A stretch of 64,000 bases of DNA, taken from Chamaecrista fasciculata (lineage: Eukaryota > Streptophyta > Magnoliopsida > Fabales > Fabaceae). The notes under the pieces were generated by a model. That model saw nothing but the letters and a program-made list of their open reading frames with translations, made no database searches and had not been told where the DNA came from. Of the stretch, positions 12,948-25,316 are shown piece by piece (within the stretch, counting starts at the first letter, position 1; the number at the start of each line of letters is the position of its first letter). The stretch lies in contig QANZ01021509.1 in the NCBI GenBank assembly GCA_003254925.1, forward strand, positions 142,625 to 206,624, given 5' to 3'. Both the position numbers and the translations under genes were made by a program.

Positions 12948-14636
12948 AGAGATTCTTAGATGAATGTGCAGAAGTCATTGAAAGAAACATTAAAAGAATA
13001 TTGTGGAGGTATGCTACAACCTCTCTGTAATATTATGCACACTGCCATTCTTCATTTTCTGGTTTTCTTCCTTGGAAGGGGCGTCAAGATAAATCCTATG
13101 GGCATCACTATCAATCAAGGCAGGGCTGTAGTATCAAATTTTGTTTAATTTTAACTAATTTTTCTATTTTTTAAATTATTGCGAAGCTGTAAATTGCTGA
13201 GTAGAAATTTCATAATTATCAGTTGGACCTTGGGATCCAATGATTTCCTTAGCTTGTAATTTTTAGGTCTCTTTTACAAGTTCAAGGTACCTTTTTGTCT
13301 TTAAAGAAAACAATTTTCTTTGGTCAAATTATTATAATGAAATAAAGGAATAAGTTTGACCTGGAGCACATTACATACCTCAAATTGTAAATTGTAAATT
13401 TACTAATAAACTTGTATACTTGTTCATTTATCTATATTCTTTCGTTACATTCGCCAACATGGTTCTGAATTTCTGATATGAACCAAAAATTGAAATATAT
13501 GCACTTGAGCATGTGCTAGAGTATTTAATCAATTTATTAAAAATAAATCTTGGATCTGGTTTAGCCATTAAGCGTTCCTATTTTAGTTTTTGGTATTGTC
13601 CATGTCAATATTAGTTATGTAAAAAATTTAGAATCAATATCAATGTGAGAGAAGGCTCTTTTTAATCTCTTATGAATAGAGAAATGCAGCTTTCTGGATA
13701 TGATGAGTTCTTTTTTTTTTTTTTAATAGATATGATGAGGAGTTAACACGTACTGAAAACTGATTCTAAGAGACAGTGGTGAAATCAGTTTATATATAAT
13801 AAATTATTCATTCGACAGAATTTCTTCGAAAAAACATTTGTTGTAAACAAAACCCATATAAAAATTAAATAAAAGTGTTTGTTATGAATTCCTCTAATAA
13901 AAAAATTGTCATATGAATATACAATTCAATATTATAATAAATTGCATTTACCCCTTTCATTTTACTTATTTTGGACACTAAAGTAAAGATAATCTTTTGC
14001 ACAACACATATGTGTAATATTATATCAACATCAAATGTTAAATGAATCGGCTATGCATTTGTGAATACGAACGAACCTATTAGTGATGATTATGCTATTT
14101 AAGTATTTATTAATATAACTCAATGGATCACATTAATATAACTCATTGGGAAAATATCAGCTGAAATTATTTTTCGGCCTGACAGCTTATGTTTTTTTAC
14201 TTGTAAAATTTGTTTGTCCAAAATATTGACATTTTGGGTTACGAGCCTGTCATTTTAAATAAGCTTCACAAACTTCTCAACAAGAAAACTGTTAAATGAC
14301 CAGACTCTCTATAATAGTCTATCATCATCTCTGAAATCGCTCTTTATAAGAGTATAAAAGAGTGAAAATTGTTTGTGGTATTGAGTAATAAAATTTTTCA
14401 GTTTAACAAAGGGATTTATTGAATCCCAGTAATAAGTAAAATTTACCACTCATTGACAGCAATATGCTCATCAAGTCCCAAATTAGCATAAAAAGGACAA
14501 TATCTTACGGCATCTAAGAAAAACAAAATAGCATTCTGTGCTGCATTTTTGTTTTATCCTGAGTGTGGAAGTGTGTATTTTGGGGAGCCAAATCTTATTG
14601 ATTATGCATAGAAGGAACCCATGGCGATATTTAATC
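12948..14636. other. Convergent intergenic region: 3'UTRs of TCX and AIM1
   Basis: The two genes point at each other. The first few hundred bases after 12947 are the likely TCX 3'UTR. The rest is AT-rich with T-runs (13711-13724). No further gene, RNA or clear repeat was seen. Confidence 0.55.
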
Positions 14637-17600
14637 TTACAGGCGTGCCTTTGACCTCGGAATTGATGAAGCAGGTGCACTCTGCAGTCAATTCAAAACC
14701 AAATGTCATGTAATGTAATAATTCTCAGGTAATTAAGTGTTCTTGTTTTCCAATGTAATGTTCATACTGTTTAAGATATCTACTTTTTTTTTTTTTGGAC
14801 AAAGCTCCTTCAAGAGATCTACTCATACTATTTCTATATTCAACTGCAGAATTCTTAGATTTAAAATAATGCATCCTTTTTGAGTAAATAAATAATCAAT
14901 TTAAGATTCTTACCAAAGGAATGCCTTTCGTTGCTCTTTCTTCCAAATACCTAGATGGTTTATAGAAGTTACCATATAACTCTGTCCATCTTTTAAGACG
15001 CGTATATACATAATTAGCCCCAAGCAAATCTGCCCAGAAAACAATGCCTCCCCTGCCACAAATCAAGTGATTGTGATGAGTTTCAAACTAAGGTGCAATG
15101 CAAAGTACTTGAATTCTTGAAACTTAAGCAATGGACAAAAGAAACAGTTGAAACCCAAATAAAAAAAAGTCGATACATATAGATTGTATACGGTTCAAAT
15201 AAATTACACGTAACAACATAATCACAACTTCACAATGTTGGTCTTTAGTTTAAGGTCATGAATGCTGTAGAAATAGCAAGCACTATCCAACAATAAGCAC
15301 AAAATGTTGAGCAGAAAAACTTTACAGATTTTTTTTGTCTGTTTATGACTGCACTTGGTTATATGCTCACTTGGTCCCTTTATTCGTTCAATTAAGTTAC
15401 CAAGTGAAAAAAACAAAGAACGAAAAGGCTCACCGATAAGTTGGGAAGCTCATTCCAAGAACAGATGCAATGTCAAGGTCTGACGAACGGACAACAATTT
15501 CTTCGTCTAAAACACGGCATGCCTCATTTACCACAGGAAAGAGTATCATCTCCACAATTTCTTGGTCCGAAACAGATATAGGCTACAAAGTAAGATGATC
15601 ATTGTTATTAAGGAGACAGTTCAACAAATCACTAAAGGGGGGAGGCTTAGGTAAAGTCATAAAACTTATAATGGTAGGGAAATACTGTCAACTCAAAGCA
15701 ATGCAGTGTTAACATAAGTAGATTTTTTTTTTCCAGAATGACATTGCAACAGATAAGTACCTTCCCATTGGGCATAACATTGCAGAGTCTTCTAGATTCC
15801 TCAATAATTGGTAGAACTGAAGGATCGGGCTTTGGCTTGCTACCCTTCTGATAAGTGTAGTAACCTTTACCATTGTTTTTGCCTGATAAACACAACAGAT
15901 GGCCATGGAGAGAAAGCATTAGTTACAACAAGCTACAATGAGACATGATGTGAGTGGACAAAAGGATTATATAAGAGATAGTTGATTGTGAATTACCATT
16001 TCGGCCACTTTTGACTAACAGTTCAACCAGTGGAGATTTAAATATGCGATCAGGAAATGAACGGGCAAATTCTTTTCCGACTGCTAGGGCAACTCCATAC
16101 CCGGCCAAATCCTGAAGCCTGCAAGTCACAAAATGATCATTTTCAAACTGAAATCCTTAATTAGATTTTTCAGTCTAAGAGTTATGCCTAGTGCCTCATA
16201 TTCTCTTGGCCTAACTATTAAAATTTAAAATATCCCAGCCACTTTCATGGTAAGTGGCTTGGGAGTATATTTCCAAATGTCACACAAACTTCAATGGAAG
16301 TTTATAAAAATAATAACATAATCTTGTACCAAAAATATTTGTTAACTCCATAGGACATTTTCATGGTCTCAGATTATGGATTCTTCTTTTGGTAATATAT
16401 TGATGAGCAAATTGATGATGTAATACATTTTAATTGACATAAACGATGACAATACGGAAACTTAGAGAAGAAAATTACTGGAATGGACCCATAGGAAGGC
16501 CAAAATTGCTGATTGCTCTGTCAATTTGGAAAACGTCCACACCCAAGTTGACCAAAAAATGGGCGCCTTGTGCATATGGGAAGAAGGTTCTGTTAACCGC
16601 AAAGCCAGTGCAGTTACCAACAACAACAGGTACCTTTTTAATGATTTTGCCAACGGTCATTAAATCTAGAATTACTTGTGCAGAAGTTTTTTCTGTGCGT
16701 ACAATCTCCAAGAGAGGCATAATGTGAGCAGGACTGTACATTAAGAAAGACAAAGTCAAAAAGCTTCCATATAGTGCGAGTCTGCTTGTAGAGACAAATA
16801 AACACAACAAGAATACAAGATTCTGCAGAAACTGCTCAATGGTAAGGACAGTATACAGAATAAAATACACCAAGAACAACAATATTACAATTGCAAACTA
16901 ATGTCTTAGACGACACATTGTGCTAACCAAACTATACAGCACATGATCATAAGTACTAGAGGAAACCACATGTTAAAACATAAATACCTAGAGGAAGCAT
17001 GTGATCATCAGATACTCTGCAGACCATATTCGAGTGTAAAATATAGCATCATGACATGTCTGATTTCTTTGAAATACAGAAAATAAATAACTTCTCGTTT
17101 TTATTTTCAGACAGAAGAAATTGCAGAATCTACTGCTTGCATACACAACTGAATAATCATTGAAAGTTAGGCAAGAAATGGCTTCACTAGAGCCAAAAAC
17201 ATCAAGAGTATAGGCCAAAGACAAAACAGAAGTGTATTGCAGCACAACATATAGTCGGTATACAAACAAAGCATGGAACAGGACTAGCATGAATAAAAAA
17301 AGTAACAAAGAATAACAGGGGCTACATTTTCAGCTTCAAATATGATTTATAGAAGTTTTAAATATCTGAGGAAAAACATTTTCACATTCCCCTTCTGGTG
17401 ATAACATTTAGTGCCAAGAAGGATGGGGAATCATTCTCCAAGCATAACAAAATAAAAATTCTCATATGTCATTTAAGAAGCTTTAGAATTATGGTTTGTT
17501 ATTCAAATAAAAAGAAATGCAGCAAGAGAAATGAGTTAGATAACCTGAAAAAATGAGCTCCCACAATACGATCTTGAGATCTGATCTTTTCACCAATGGT

Positions 17601-20600
17601 ATTAAGATTAATAGTAGATGTGTTTGTTGCTAAAATACAATGGGGAGGGCAGCTATTCTCAAGATCCTTGAATATATTTTGCTTGAGACTAACATTTTCA
17701 ATGACAGCCTGCAAAGAGAGAGAAAAAAAAAAAACAAAAATTAATTGACATCCTCATTCCAATAAGATCAGCAAAGATATTCACATATACAACCCATGTA
17801 TAAGATATTCTATATCATACAAATGCCGACATGAGAGAATGAAGTTTGAGTAAATATGAAATACAAAGACAGTTATCGAACTTCTTTAAATCACCCAATT
17901 TAAATCAGTCAATTATATTCCTATTAAAAGGAAAAGGCGTTCCCTATACTGCAATATTCATATTACAGAGAAAACATAAGAGTTAAAGCAACCTACCTCA
18001 ATGACCATATCTACATCTTTAAATTCTGAGTAATCAAGAACACCTTTAAGCAGCAAGAGCGATCCATCTGCCTTATCTTTTGTCAACTTTCCTCTTGTTA
18101 CTAAGCCACGAACATTTGCTGCCATATGAAATGGAACAAAAGAAAAATGTAAAACACTATTATAAAATAAATCTTTACATGTGTTCATGCCTTGGAGAAG
18201 TATACTGCCAAAGTTGTAATGAAAATTTATATAATAAGGCAGATGCTATAAATAATTCAATTAGATTAGAGCAGTGATATGCTTTAGAATAGCAATTTGT
18301 AGATTAAACCAATGCCATACATTTTTTTTTTATTATAACCAATGTCATACATAAGTACAGCTTCAATCACCACTAGCAACTATTTGGTAGTAGATTATGT
18401 GAAAAATTTTGAAAAAAAAAATCCATTGAAAACTCCATATGCAAATATAGAAACCAAACTACTGAAGAGACTATTCATAGGAAATGGGAATATCCTTATC
18501 AATAATATAAAATTGTCCAATTACAATAAACTAATCTCCAACTTTACTTTGATCAAATTATAAATAACAACAACAAAAACAACTTAGAAAAAAACAATAC
18601 CTTCAATTAATTTTATTCCCCTGAGAAGATATTCAGAGTTGACTTCCTTGAGTATTACTTGTATGTTGCCTAATATAAGAGCTGTAGCAATGCCAGAACC
18701 CATTAGACCTCCCCCAATAACAGCAGCTTTCTTTATATTTCTTGGTTTTAGTCCAATATCAGTTACATTAGGCACCTGTCAAAGATATAAATCAGAAAAC
18801 ACATTCAACAAGAGGAGCCAAAGTCTCACTGCACAATGATATACCCATACCAAAGGCACAAAAACATACAAGACATTAACCTATCATTTGTTGTTATTTA
18901 TTGACAAATACAATGAGGAACACTGATCATTTATTGTCTAAAAATGAGAATCACTAAAAGACTTTCTTTTCTCAAATATTTGGAAAATAGCAGGTCACCC
19001 TAAGCAAATTTCACTACTTCCAATTCCAAACACCCTTATCATTCCTTCTATTGTTTACAAGCAGAACAAGAAATATGAAAGCAAGAGCTAGAATTCACCT
19101 ATTCCAGTTGTCTAATCATTCTTTGTGAAAAGAAAATGTATATCACTTCAGATTCCAGTACCCATAGAGAAGGGTCATATCTAATTTAATACCTTTGAAG
19201 TTGCACGCTGGGCAAAGAAGACATGGACTAGAGATTTTGAAGTGTCAGATATGACTAGCTTCTTGAATAATTCTGCTTCCTGCAATAAATTTTTAGGAAT
19301 AAGTAAACATGTAAAGTGATCATATCACAAGTTACACAAAACCAGTGGCAAGACATTAGTAAAAGCAAAGAATGCTAGATAAAGTAAACATGATGCAGAA
19401 TTTGTGCCCAAAGCACAATGACAATTTGAACTACCAATGTTAATCGTCCATAGAACTAAAATAGCATGCATTTCCTTGTGGACAATCATAAAATAAACAA
19501 TACCCTTAGAACTCCACTGTAGCCTCCGTAAACTATTCCATGCTCAACCACATCTACGCAAGCAAGGTGCTGAGGCATATGTGGAGCAGTCTTCTTGACT
19601 TGCTGTCTGACAATTTTCAATGCTTCGCGTGCCTCAGACAGAGAACCAAGTTTGTCAGTTCTATGAAGTGAACGGATCCAAGGTTTGCGCCTCTCTCCAA
19701 TTTCAATAGCCCATAGTCGAGAAACCTTCAGCAATTCTTCAGGAGACACAATAGCATCTATGAGTCCTAGTTTCTTCCCTTCTTCAGACATGATTGGTTT
19801 AGATGTCTGCAAGAAGTGCAATATTGAACATAATGCATCAACAAGTTACAAGCTGTTACAATAAAGAACAGTTTGCACATCACTCTGCTTATTAAAGTTA
19901 ACACCCATTGTGCCATTCACCTAGACAGAGTCAAAACAAAATACAGACAAACGAACAAGCTAAACATGCACAAACAAGTATGTGCAATAAACTTGTAGAT
20001 TTCACTAATCCCACAACATTCGGGAGTATTTATTTTCTTTACTAATTCAATTGTCAAGCATAAGAAAAGTCACACTAGCAACTTCAGTGTTTTTTTCTTC
20101 AGTAATAAAAGCTTCCAAACAAAGTCATATAATCAAGACCCAAGCAAAGCACACATGGTTCAAATCTGTCAAATTTAAGGAGTGGCACCATCGCTTGCAA
20201 AAACTTCACAAATGTAGGCTTTCAAGTTTTCTTTCACATTCTTCCCTGTTCCTTTTCATTTTATTCAATTAACATTTTCCATCTTTAACTACAAGGTAGT
20301 AAATCAATACAAGCGCCCACCAAAAAAAAAATGAAAGGAAAGGAAAGCTTCTTACCAGCATCATTTCGACAGCTTTAGACAGCCCTAGAAGCCTTGGAAG
20401 ACGTTGAGTACCTTATAAATTTAAAGCTTTTGTTAAAAATTTAGTGAAAGCAAAGAGGAAATTTATATGCATTATCAGAAGTACCTCCAAATCCAGGGAT
20501 CACTCCAAGTGTCAATTCTGGAAGGCCCAGTTGGGTTCTTGGTGCTGCAATACGCGCATGACATCCCTGTACACAGTGTAACATTCCACAAAGTCATGAA

Positions 20601-21424
20601 GATATTTGTATAAAAAATCCTATGAAAGAAAGCATTCTTCTGCTGAATAACAAAGACTAACCATGGCCAATTCTAAGCCACCTCCAAGAGCAAGTCCCTC
20701 TACGGCTGCAACAACAGGCTTCTTCGAATCTGTAATTATTCAAAGTATTAATAATTTTGCAATGACTAAAGCCAACAGAACCATCAAATTAAGTTCCCAA
20801 TGTAGGCTTCTGGAATAGTTCTTCCAACCTTCAATAGTATTGACTAATAGATCCACAGATACATCAGGGACAAGCGTGACATCCCCTGTCATGAGAAACC
20901 AAAAATTTTACACCTTCAGAGATCAGACACAAAACCAGAACTTAACTGTTTTTCAAAAAAGTTATTAAACTAGTCAAAACGCATATCTAATCATTACACA
21001 CCAGTTTGGTGAACTTTCTGCATCACACTGATGTCGAATCCACCTGAAAACCTCCCACCTTTGCCTGAAAAAAAAAAATCAGAAGAATCTCATTTTTTTT
21101 TTTTACTTTTTACTTTGACAAATCAACTAGTCAACCAATTTTTGACTTTCATTGCAACATTACCGGTCAAAACTATAGCCTTCACATCATTCCTTCTCGC
21201 TGCCTCGTCGAACTTCTCCTTCAGCCCCCTAATTACTGAACCACAAAACAAAAAAGATACACATCTCACATTAACCAAAACAAAACCGTTGACGAAAACG
21301 AAGATTAGAGAAACTCTGAACGAAGCTCACTTGGAATAGCCAAGGCGTTTACTGGAGGGTTACACATAGTGATTACTGCAACCCCATCTACTCCGACCTC
21401 CATTTCGACCTTAATCGCCGCCAT
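14637..21424 (-). CDS. AIM1: Peroxisomal fatty-acid beta-oxidation multifunctional protein, AIM1 type
   Basis: Eighteen exons from the start at 21424: 21331-21424, 21164-21235, 21002-21064, 20829-20885, 20662-20729, 20485-20566, 20356-20411, 19504-19806, 19193-19279, 18601-18775, 17997-18118, 17545-17708, 16479-16733, 15997-16118, 15761-15882, 15434-15582, 14914-15052 and 14637-14681. They total 724 residues; Arabidopsis AIM1 is about 721. The N-terminal enoyl-CoA hydratase half has GGRFSGGFDI, EGLALGGGLELAM and LPELTLGVIPGFGGTQRLPR, with the catalytic glutamates in place. The 3-hydroxyacyl-CoA dehydrogenase half starts near residue 311 with the NAD-binding GGGLMGSG, then NTSTINL, IVGAHFFSPAH (catalytic His) and GNCTGFAVNR. 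The last 45-base exon encodes SAPASSIPRSKARL, so the protein ends in the peroxisome signal ARL. It hydrates and oxidises acyl-CoA during seed lipid and jasmonate precursor metabolism. The match is closer to AIM1 than MFP2 (for example VTDIGLKPRNIKK). Confidence 0.95.
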
Positions 21425-21577
21425 CTCTGAGAAACCCAGATCCCAAATTCCTTACTTTTAAGGTGAAATGATGAAGAAGAAGGTGGGTTTTTCAGAATAG
21501 TCCTTGTAATGGGTACGATAGTGATCACTAAAGATATGAACGAAAGCAAATATCTATGTATATCCTTGTGTTTTATA

Positions 21578-21585
21578 CTTTTATA
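21578..21585 (-). promoter_or_regulatory. TATA box of the AIM1-type gene
   Basis: On the minus strand TATAAAAG lies about 155 bases upstream of the ATG at 21424. This would place transcription start near 21550 with a leader of about 125 bases. It is an inference from sequence and spacing. Confidence 0.5.
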
Positions 21586-21680
21586 GTGCTAATTGTGCTT
21601 CCTGCTTCGCTTGTAATTTCCTGGATGACTTGGAGTGTGAATGTTGACTCGCCGACCAATAAGAAGATTTGATTGTATGC

Positions 21681-21789
21681 CACGTGGACAAGAGATGTAA
21701 TCAGGTGTGCGCTACCATAGGGAACCCGGGAATTTGATTGGCTGTGGCTCAATGAAAAACAAAATTTAGATCTGTAATAGCCAATCAAA
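21681..21789. promoter_or_regulatory. G-box and inverted CCAAT pair in the AIM1 promoter
   Basis: CACGTG occurs at 21681-21686. TTTGATTGGCT at 21733-21743 and AGCCAATCAAA at 21779-21789 form a perfect 11-base inverted repeat, each arm containing a CCAAT box. Spacing of about 250-370 bases from the start codon fits NF-Y and bZIP sites. Confidence 0.4.
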
Positions 21790-22655
21790 TCAGTCCAACA
21801 TGTCACCTGCCGAATTTTATCCAATCCTAGCGCTCATGTGATTTTCATATCATCGAAAAATAACTAACAATTATGTGAACAATCCGTATTTTGGGTTGTT
21901 AAACTTAAAATTAAAACTTAAATAAATTAAAGTTAGTGCGTAATTGGAAGAAGAAAAAATAATATATCTTATATTATATGGCTCCACCCTTTTTGGTCGT
22001 TCACATTTTAAAACTATAGTACAAAATTAATAATAAGAGAAAAATTATTATTTGATCCCTTCCTTTTTACTGAATTAACGATTTAGTCCCTCATTTATTT
22101 TACATACATATTTGCGTTCCCGTTAGGACACGCAAAGCCTCTAGTATATATATATATATCCCTACTTCATTTTATATTTATATTTTTCAATATCTATTTA
22201 TCTATATTGTTATAAGAAAGATTATCTGTATTTATATGATTGTACATAAACGTTAGATGATAATCCCCTTTTTTCTTGTAATGGAAAAAGAAATATCTAT
22301 ATTTAGTTTTTTTTTTGGCCAATATATCTATATTTAGTTTTACATTTATAGTAATTTAAATTTGTACTTTTTTCATTTAATATTTCTAGAACCATTGGTC
22401 CTACTTTCTATACTGTTTAGTAGGAAAACTTTAAACGTTTGTGGATACCTCATAACTACCATGATGAAAACGTGAGTGTGCGGGCAATTCCACTTTAATG
22501 AGAAACCGCAAAAAGGCAAAAGGACAAGAAAGTTTATAAAAATTGTGTACATAGTTTTACTATATTCTACGGGTAGCTTAAAGTTTGGAAGGTATACATC
22601 CAAAATTTATTTATTTGTTTTTAACTAAATATAATATAATTCTTTTGGTGAAAAC
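21790..22655. other. AT-rich intergenic DNA
   Basis: No gene or clear repeat could be supported. A short TA run occurs near 22144-22158. Confidence 0.5.
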
Positions 22656-22735
22656 TATATATATATATATATATATATATNNNNNNNNNNNNNNNNNNNN
22701 NNNNNNNNNNNNNNNNNNNNNNNNNNNNNNNNNNN
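22656..22735. repeat. (TA)n microsatellite running into a 55-base assembly gap
   Basis: About 25 bases of alternating TA are followed by N at 22681-22735. The gap sits between the microsatellite and a GC-rich repeat, both hard to assemble. The N length may not be real. Confidence 0.9.
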
Positions 22736-23015
22736 GGCGGCGCCGACCACCGTGTACGGCGGTTGGCGGAGACACCGGCCACCGTGGACGGCGGTGGTTG
22801 GCGGCGGCGGCGGCAGTTTGGTGGTGGTTGTGGGAAGGGCATTTTTGTCATTTTTTTCTATATCTATTTTACTTTCCCTCCCATACCTTTTTATACCAAA
22901 CACTTTCAATTTTTACCTACTTTACATTCCCTCAACTACTTTTCCTTTCCCTCACAATTTTTCCCTTGTAAAACCCTTTCCTTTACATACCTCCAAGCGT
23001 ACCAAACGGAGCCTG
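22736..23015. mobile_element. hAT-like nonautonomous element, gap-truncated copy 1
   Basis: The right end, read outward-in on the minus strand, begins CAGGCTCCGTTTGGTA, then runs through a purine-rich arm. The interior (22736-22830) is a GC-rich tandem array of units like GGCGGTGGTTGGCGG. A second copy lies at 35171-35377 in opposite orientation. A CAG start suggests the hAT superfamily. The left end is lost in the gap, so no target duplication can be checked. Confidence 0.55.
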
Positions 23016-23070
23016 AGTGATTATATATGGGCTTAGGGGTGGAGTCAAAATTTTAGGTTAGGGGATTTTT

Positions 23071-23299
23071 GGCCAAAATTTTATTTTAGTCCTGAATGTT
23101 TACTCAAAATTTTGTTTTTGTCCCTAATATTTTTTGAGAAACTTCGATTTTTAAACGAGAAAAATATGATCACATTCAATAGTTAAAGATTAATTATAAA
23201 ATTTTTAGGAAAAGTTAAGGACCAAAACAGAACCAAAAAATATTAAGGATCAAAATGAAACTCAAAGTAATCATTAAGGACCAAAATAAGATATTGGCC
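23071..23299. mobile_element. Small MITE with about 100-base terminal inverted repeats
   Basis: The left arm GGCCAAAATTTTATTTTAGT pairs with the right end, which reads AGGCCAATATCTTATTTTGG on the other strand. Both arms then carry repeated GTCCTTAATG-like phrases. Nothing is coded. It resembles the other TTTGGTCC-type elements of the window but is a separate subfamily. Confidence 0.6.
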
Positions 23300-23735
23300 T
23301 ATTCTTTCTTCTTTATATTTTTAATAATATAAGATAAAATATATAAGTTGGATAAAAAAGATATAAAATTGTTAGAAAAAAAAATTTCAATATTGCAGCC
23401 ATATATAAAATATAAGATAAAAAAAGATATTGGCTGCAATTTATACAATGAAAATATATGGCTGCAATATTGTCCTAGGAAAAGAAATAGATGCACTATT
23501 TTAAAAATGTGAAGGACAGAGAGCTCGAACCCACACCATATACATTAATAATACATTTACCATTTTGGTAGAGGCTATGATCAAACAATGCATACTTATA
23601 TGTAATATAAAAAATCTCCGCCCTGTATGGGCTGGTCGCCCATTTCCCATCACCCTGATGAGCTATCTCCAATATTCCAACAGTTACAATATTGTAGATA
23701 ATATAATATTCTAAAATTCATAGGCCTAACTCTAA

Positions 23736-24740
23736 GTGAATTTTGGATTCGTCATCCACTCTCTCAACCAATTTTGGATCCGGTTCCGGTCTACCTCTCA
23801 GGACTCGCCAGTTTGGAAGGGGATTGTTCGGTCCTCCAATATCATTCGGGACCATTTACGTTGGAAGATCGGCAATGGTCTCCGTGTTGACATCATTAGT
23901 CCTCCTTGGACGGCGCCATGGGATGGTGCCCGTGGATGGTTTAAGGTCGTTGACCTCATTGATTCTGAGTTTGGGTCTTGGCATTGGTCCCGTATCAATG
24001 ATATCTATTCAGAACATGACATTCAGAGGATTCGCTTTGCCCTCCCGCCATGTCCTGATAAACCTGATTCTCCTGTCTGGTCTGCTGTTGCCTCTGACAC
24101 CTATTCTACTATTGAGGGTTTCTGTCTCCTCCAGAAGACTACGCTGTCAGATCTTGGTAACCAGTTATTTATTTCTGCTTTCCCCTGGAAGGATTTTTGG
24201 CGGGTGAAGGTCCAACCTCGGCCGCTTCTTCTCCTCTGGCGTGTCATTCATAACGCCATTCCTGTCCTCTCTGTTTTGCTCTTTCACCATCTGCCCATCA
24301 GTGGTGCCTGCCCGTTTTGTGGTCTCGATAATGAATCTGTGGATCATGCCCTTCTGCATTGCCCGTTTGCTAGGGCAGTATGGTTTTCCTCCAGGTTTGG
24401 TTTCCTTGTTGATTATACTAGGTTTGTATCTATTCGTGCTTGGATTCTTTTCTGGTGCAATGCTTGGAGGAGAGATGAAGCTGCTGTTCAAGATGCTTGG
24501 GTCTCGGTGATTTGTACTATTAACGCTTTATGGTTTTTTCGTAATTCTGTTTTTTGGGGTCGGTCTCGCTGTCAGCCGTCAGTATCATGTGTCAATCATC
24601 TTAGTCTTAAACTCTCACATGATACTGACCTGTCGGTTGTTTTTTAGCCGTACCTTCAGGTAGGCTCCTCTTCTTAGACTTTAGGGTCTTTTTTATTGTT
24701 TCCTATCGTTTTTTCGTTGTGTTTTATCAAAAAAAAAAAA
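23736..24740 (+). mobile_element. 5'-truncated LINE with zf-RVT domain and poly(A) tail
   Basis: An uninterrupted 303-codon frame covers the C-terminal part of a plant non-LTR ORF2: LRWKIGNGLRVDI, then WRVKVQPRPLLLLWRVIHNA and the zinc-binding block CPFCGLDNESVDHALLHCPF, followed by AVWF. This is the reverse-transcriptase-associated zinc-binding region. The 3' end is a T-rich tail and an A-run at 24729-24740. ACCAATTTT occurs both at 23767-23775 and right after the A-run at 24740-24748. If this is the target duplication, the true 5' junction is near 23776 and the first dozen codons are host DNA. Polymerase and endonuclease domains are absent. Confidence 0.75.
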
Positions 24741-24748
24741 CCAATTTT

Positions 24749-25316
24749 CTTTGAAGTCTTTATATAAACATTGATTTAAACGCTCCGGAAAATGTTAGAT
24801 ATTTTTCTCTTTATTATTGCTTCCTCGTTCCTTTGATTACCTTCTAATTTTAGCATCGAAGTGAATTTGCAAAGCCACCCCTGTAAATCTCTTTTATAAG
24901 TTTCGTTCAAGTCTTATTGCAATTCATCGACTCTCGATAAGTAAGATAATAATTTAGTCCTACTTCCGTTTAGATAACATCACTTACAGAACAGAAAAAA
25001 GCACATACACTGACTCTATCCCTAACAAACATAATTGAAATATATTAGACGTGACTTGTGAGTGAAAATAAAAAAATAATAATAAATGAAATAAATATTA
25101 AACATATGTGTTTTAAGACATAAAGAATGACATGGCAGCTTAACAAGCGTTGGATAGGACGGACAACCAGGATTGAACGAACACAAAAGAAAATGTAGAG
25201 AGAAATTCAGGGACCCGAATCGTAAACGGAAACCTAGGGTTTAATGTTTATACTTCATTGACCACGATTTCGGATTTTCATACTAAACCCTATCAAGTGT
25301 TGCCACAGAGCCAATA
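24749..25316. promoter_or_regulatory. Upstream region of the NFD6-like gene with a telo-box
   Basis: AAACCTAGGGTTT near 25230 contains TAGGGTTT, the reverse of the plant telo-box AAACCCTA, common in promoters of housekeeping and organelle genes. It lies about 80 bases before the ATG at 25317. Confidence 0.4.

Noticed and set aside
24165-24510. Other frames inside the LINE
   Set aside because: They overlap the zf-RVT frame on both strands and are explained by it.
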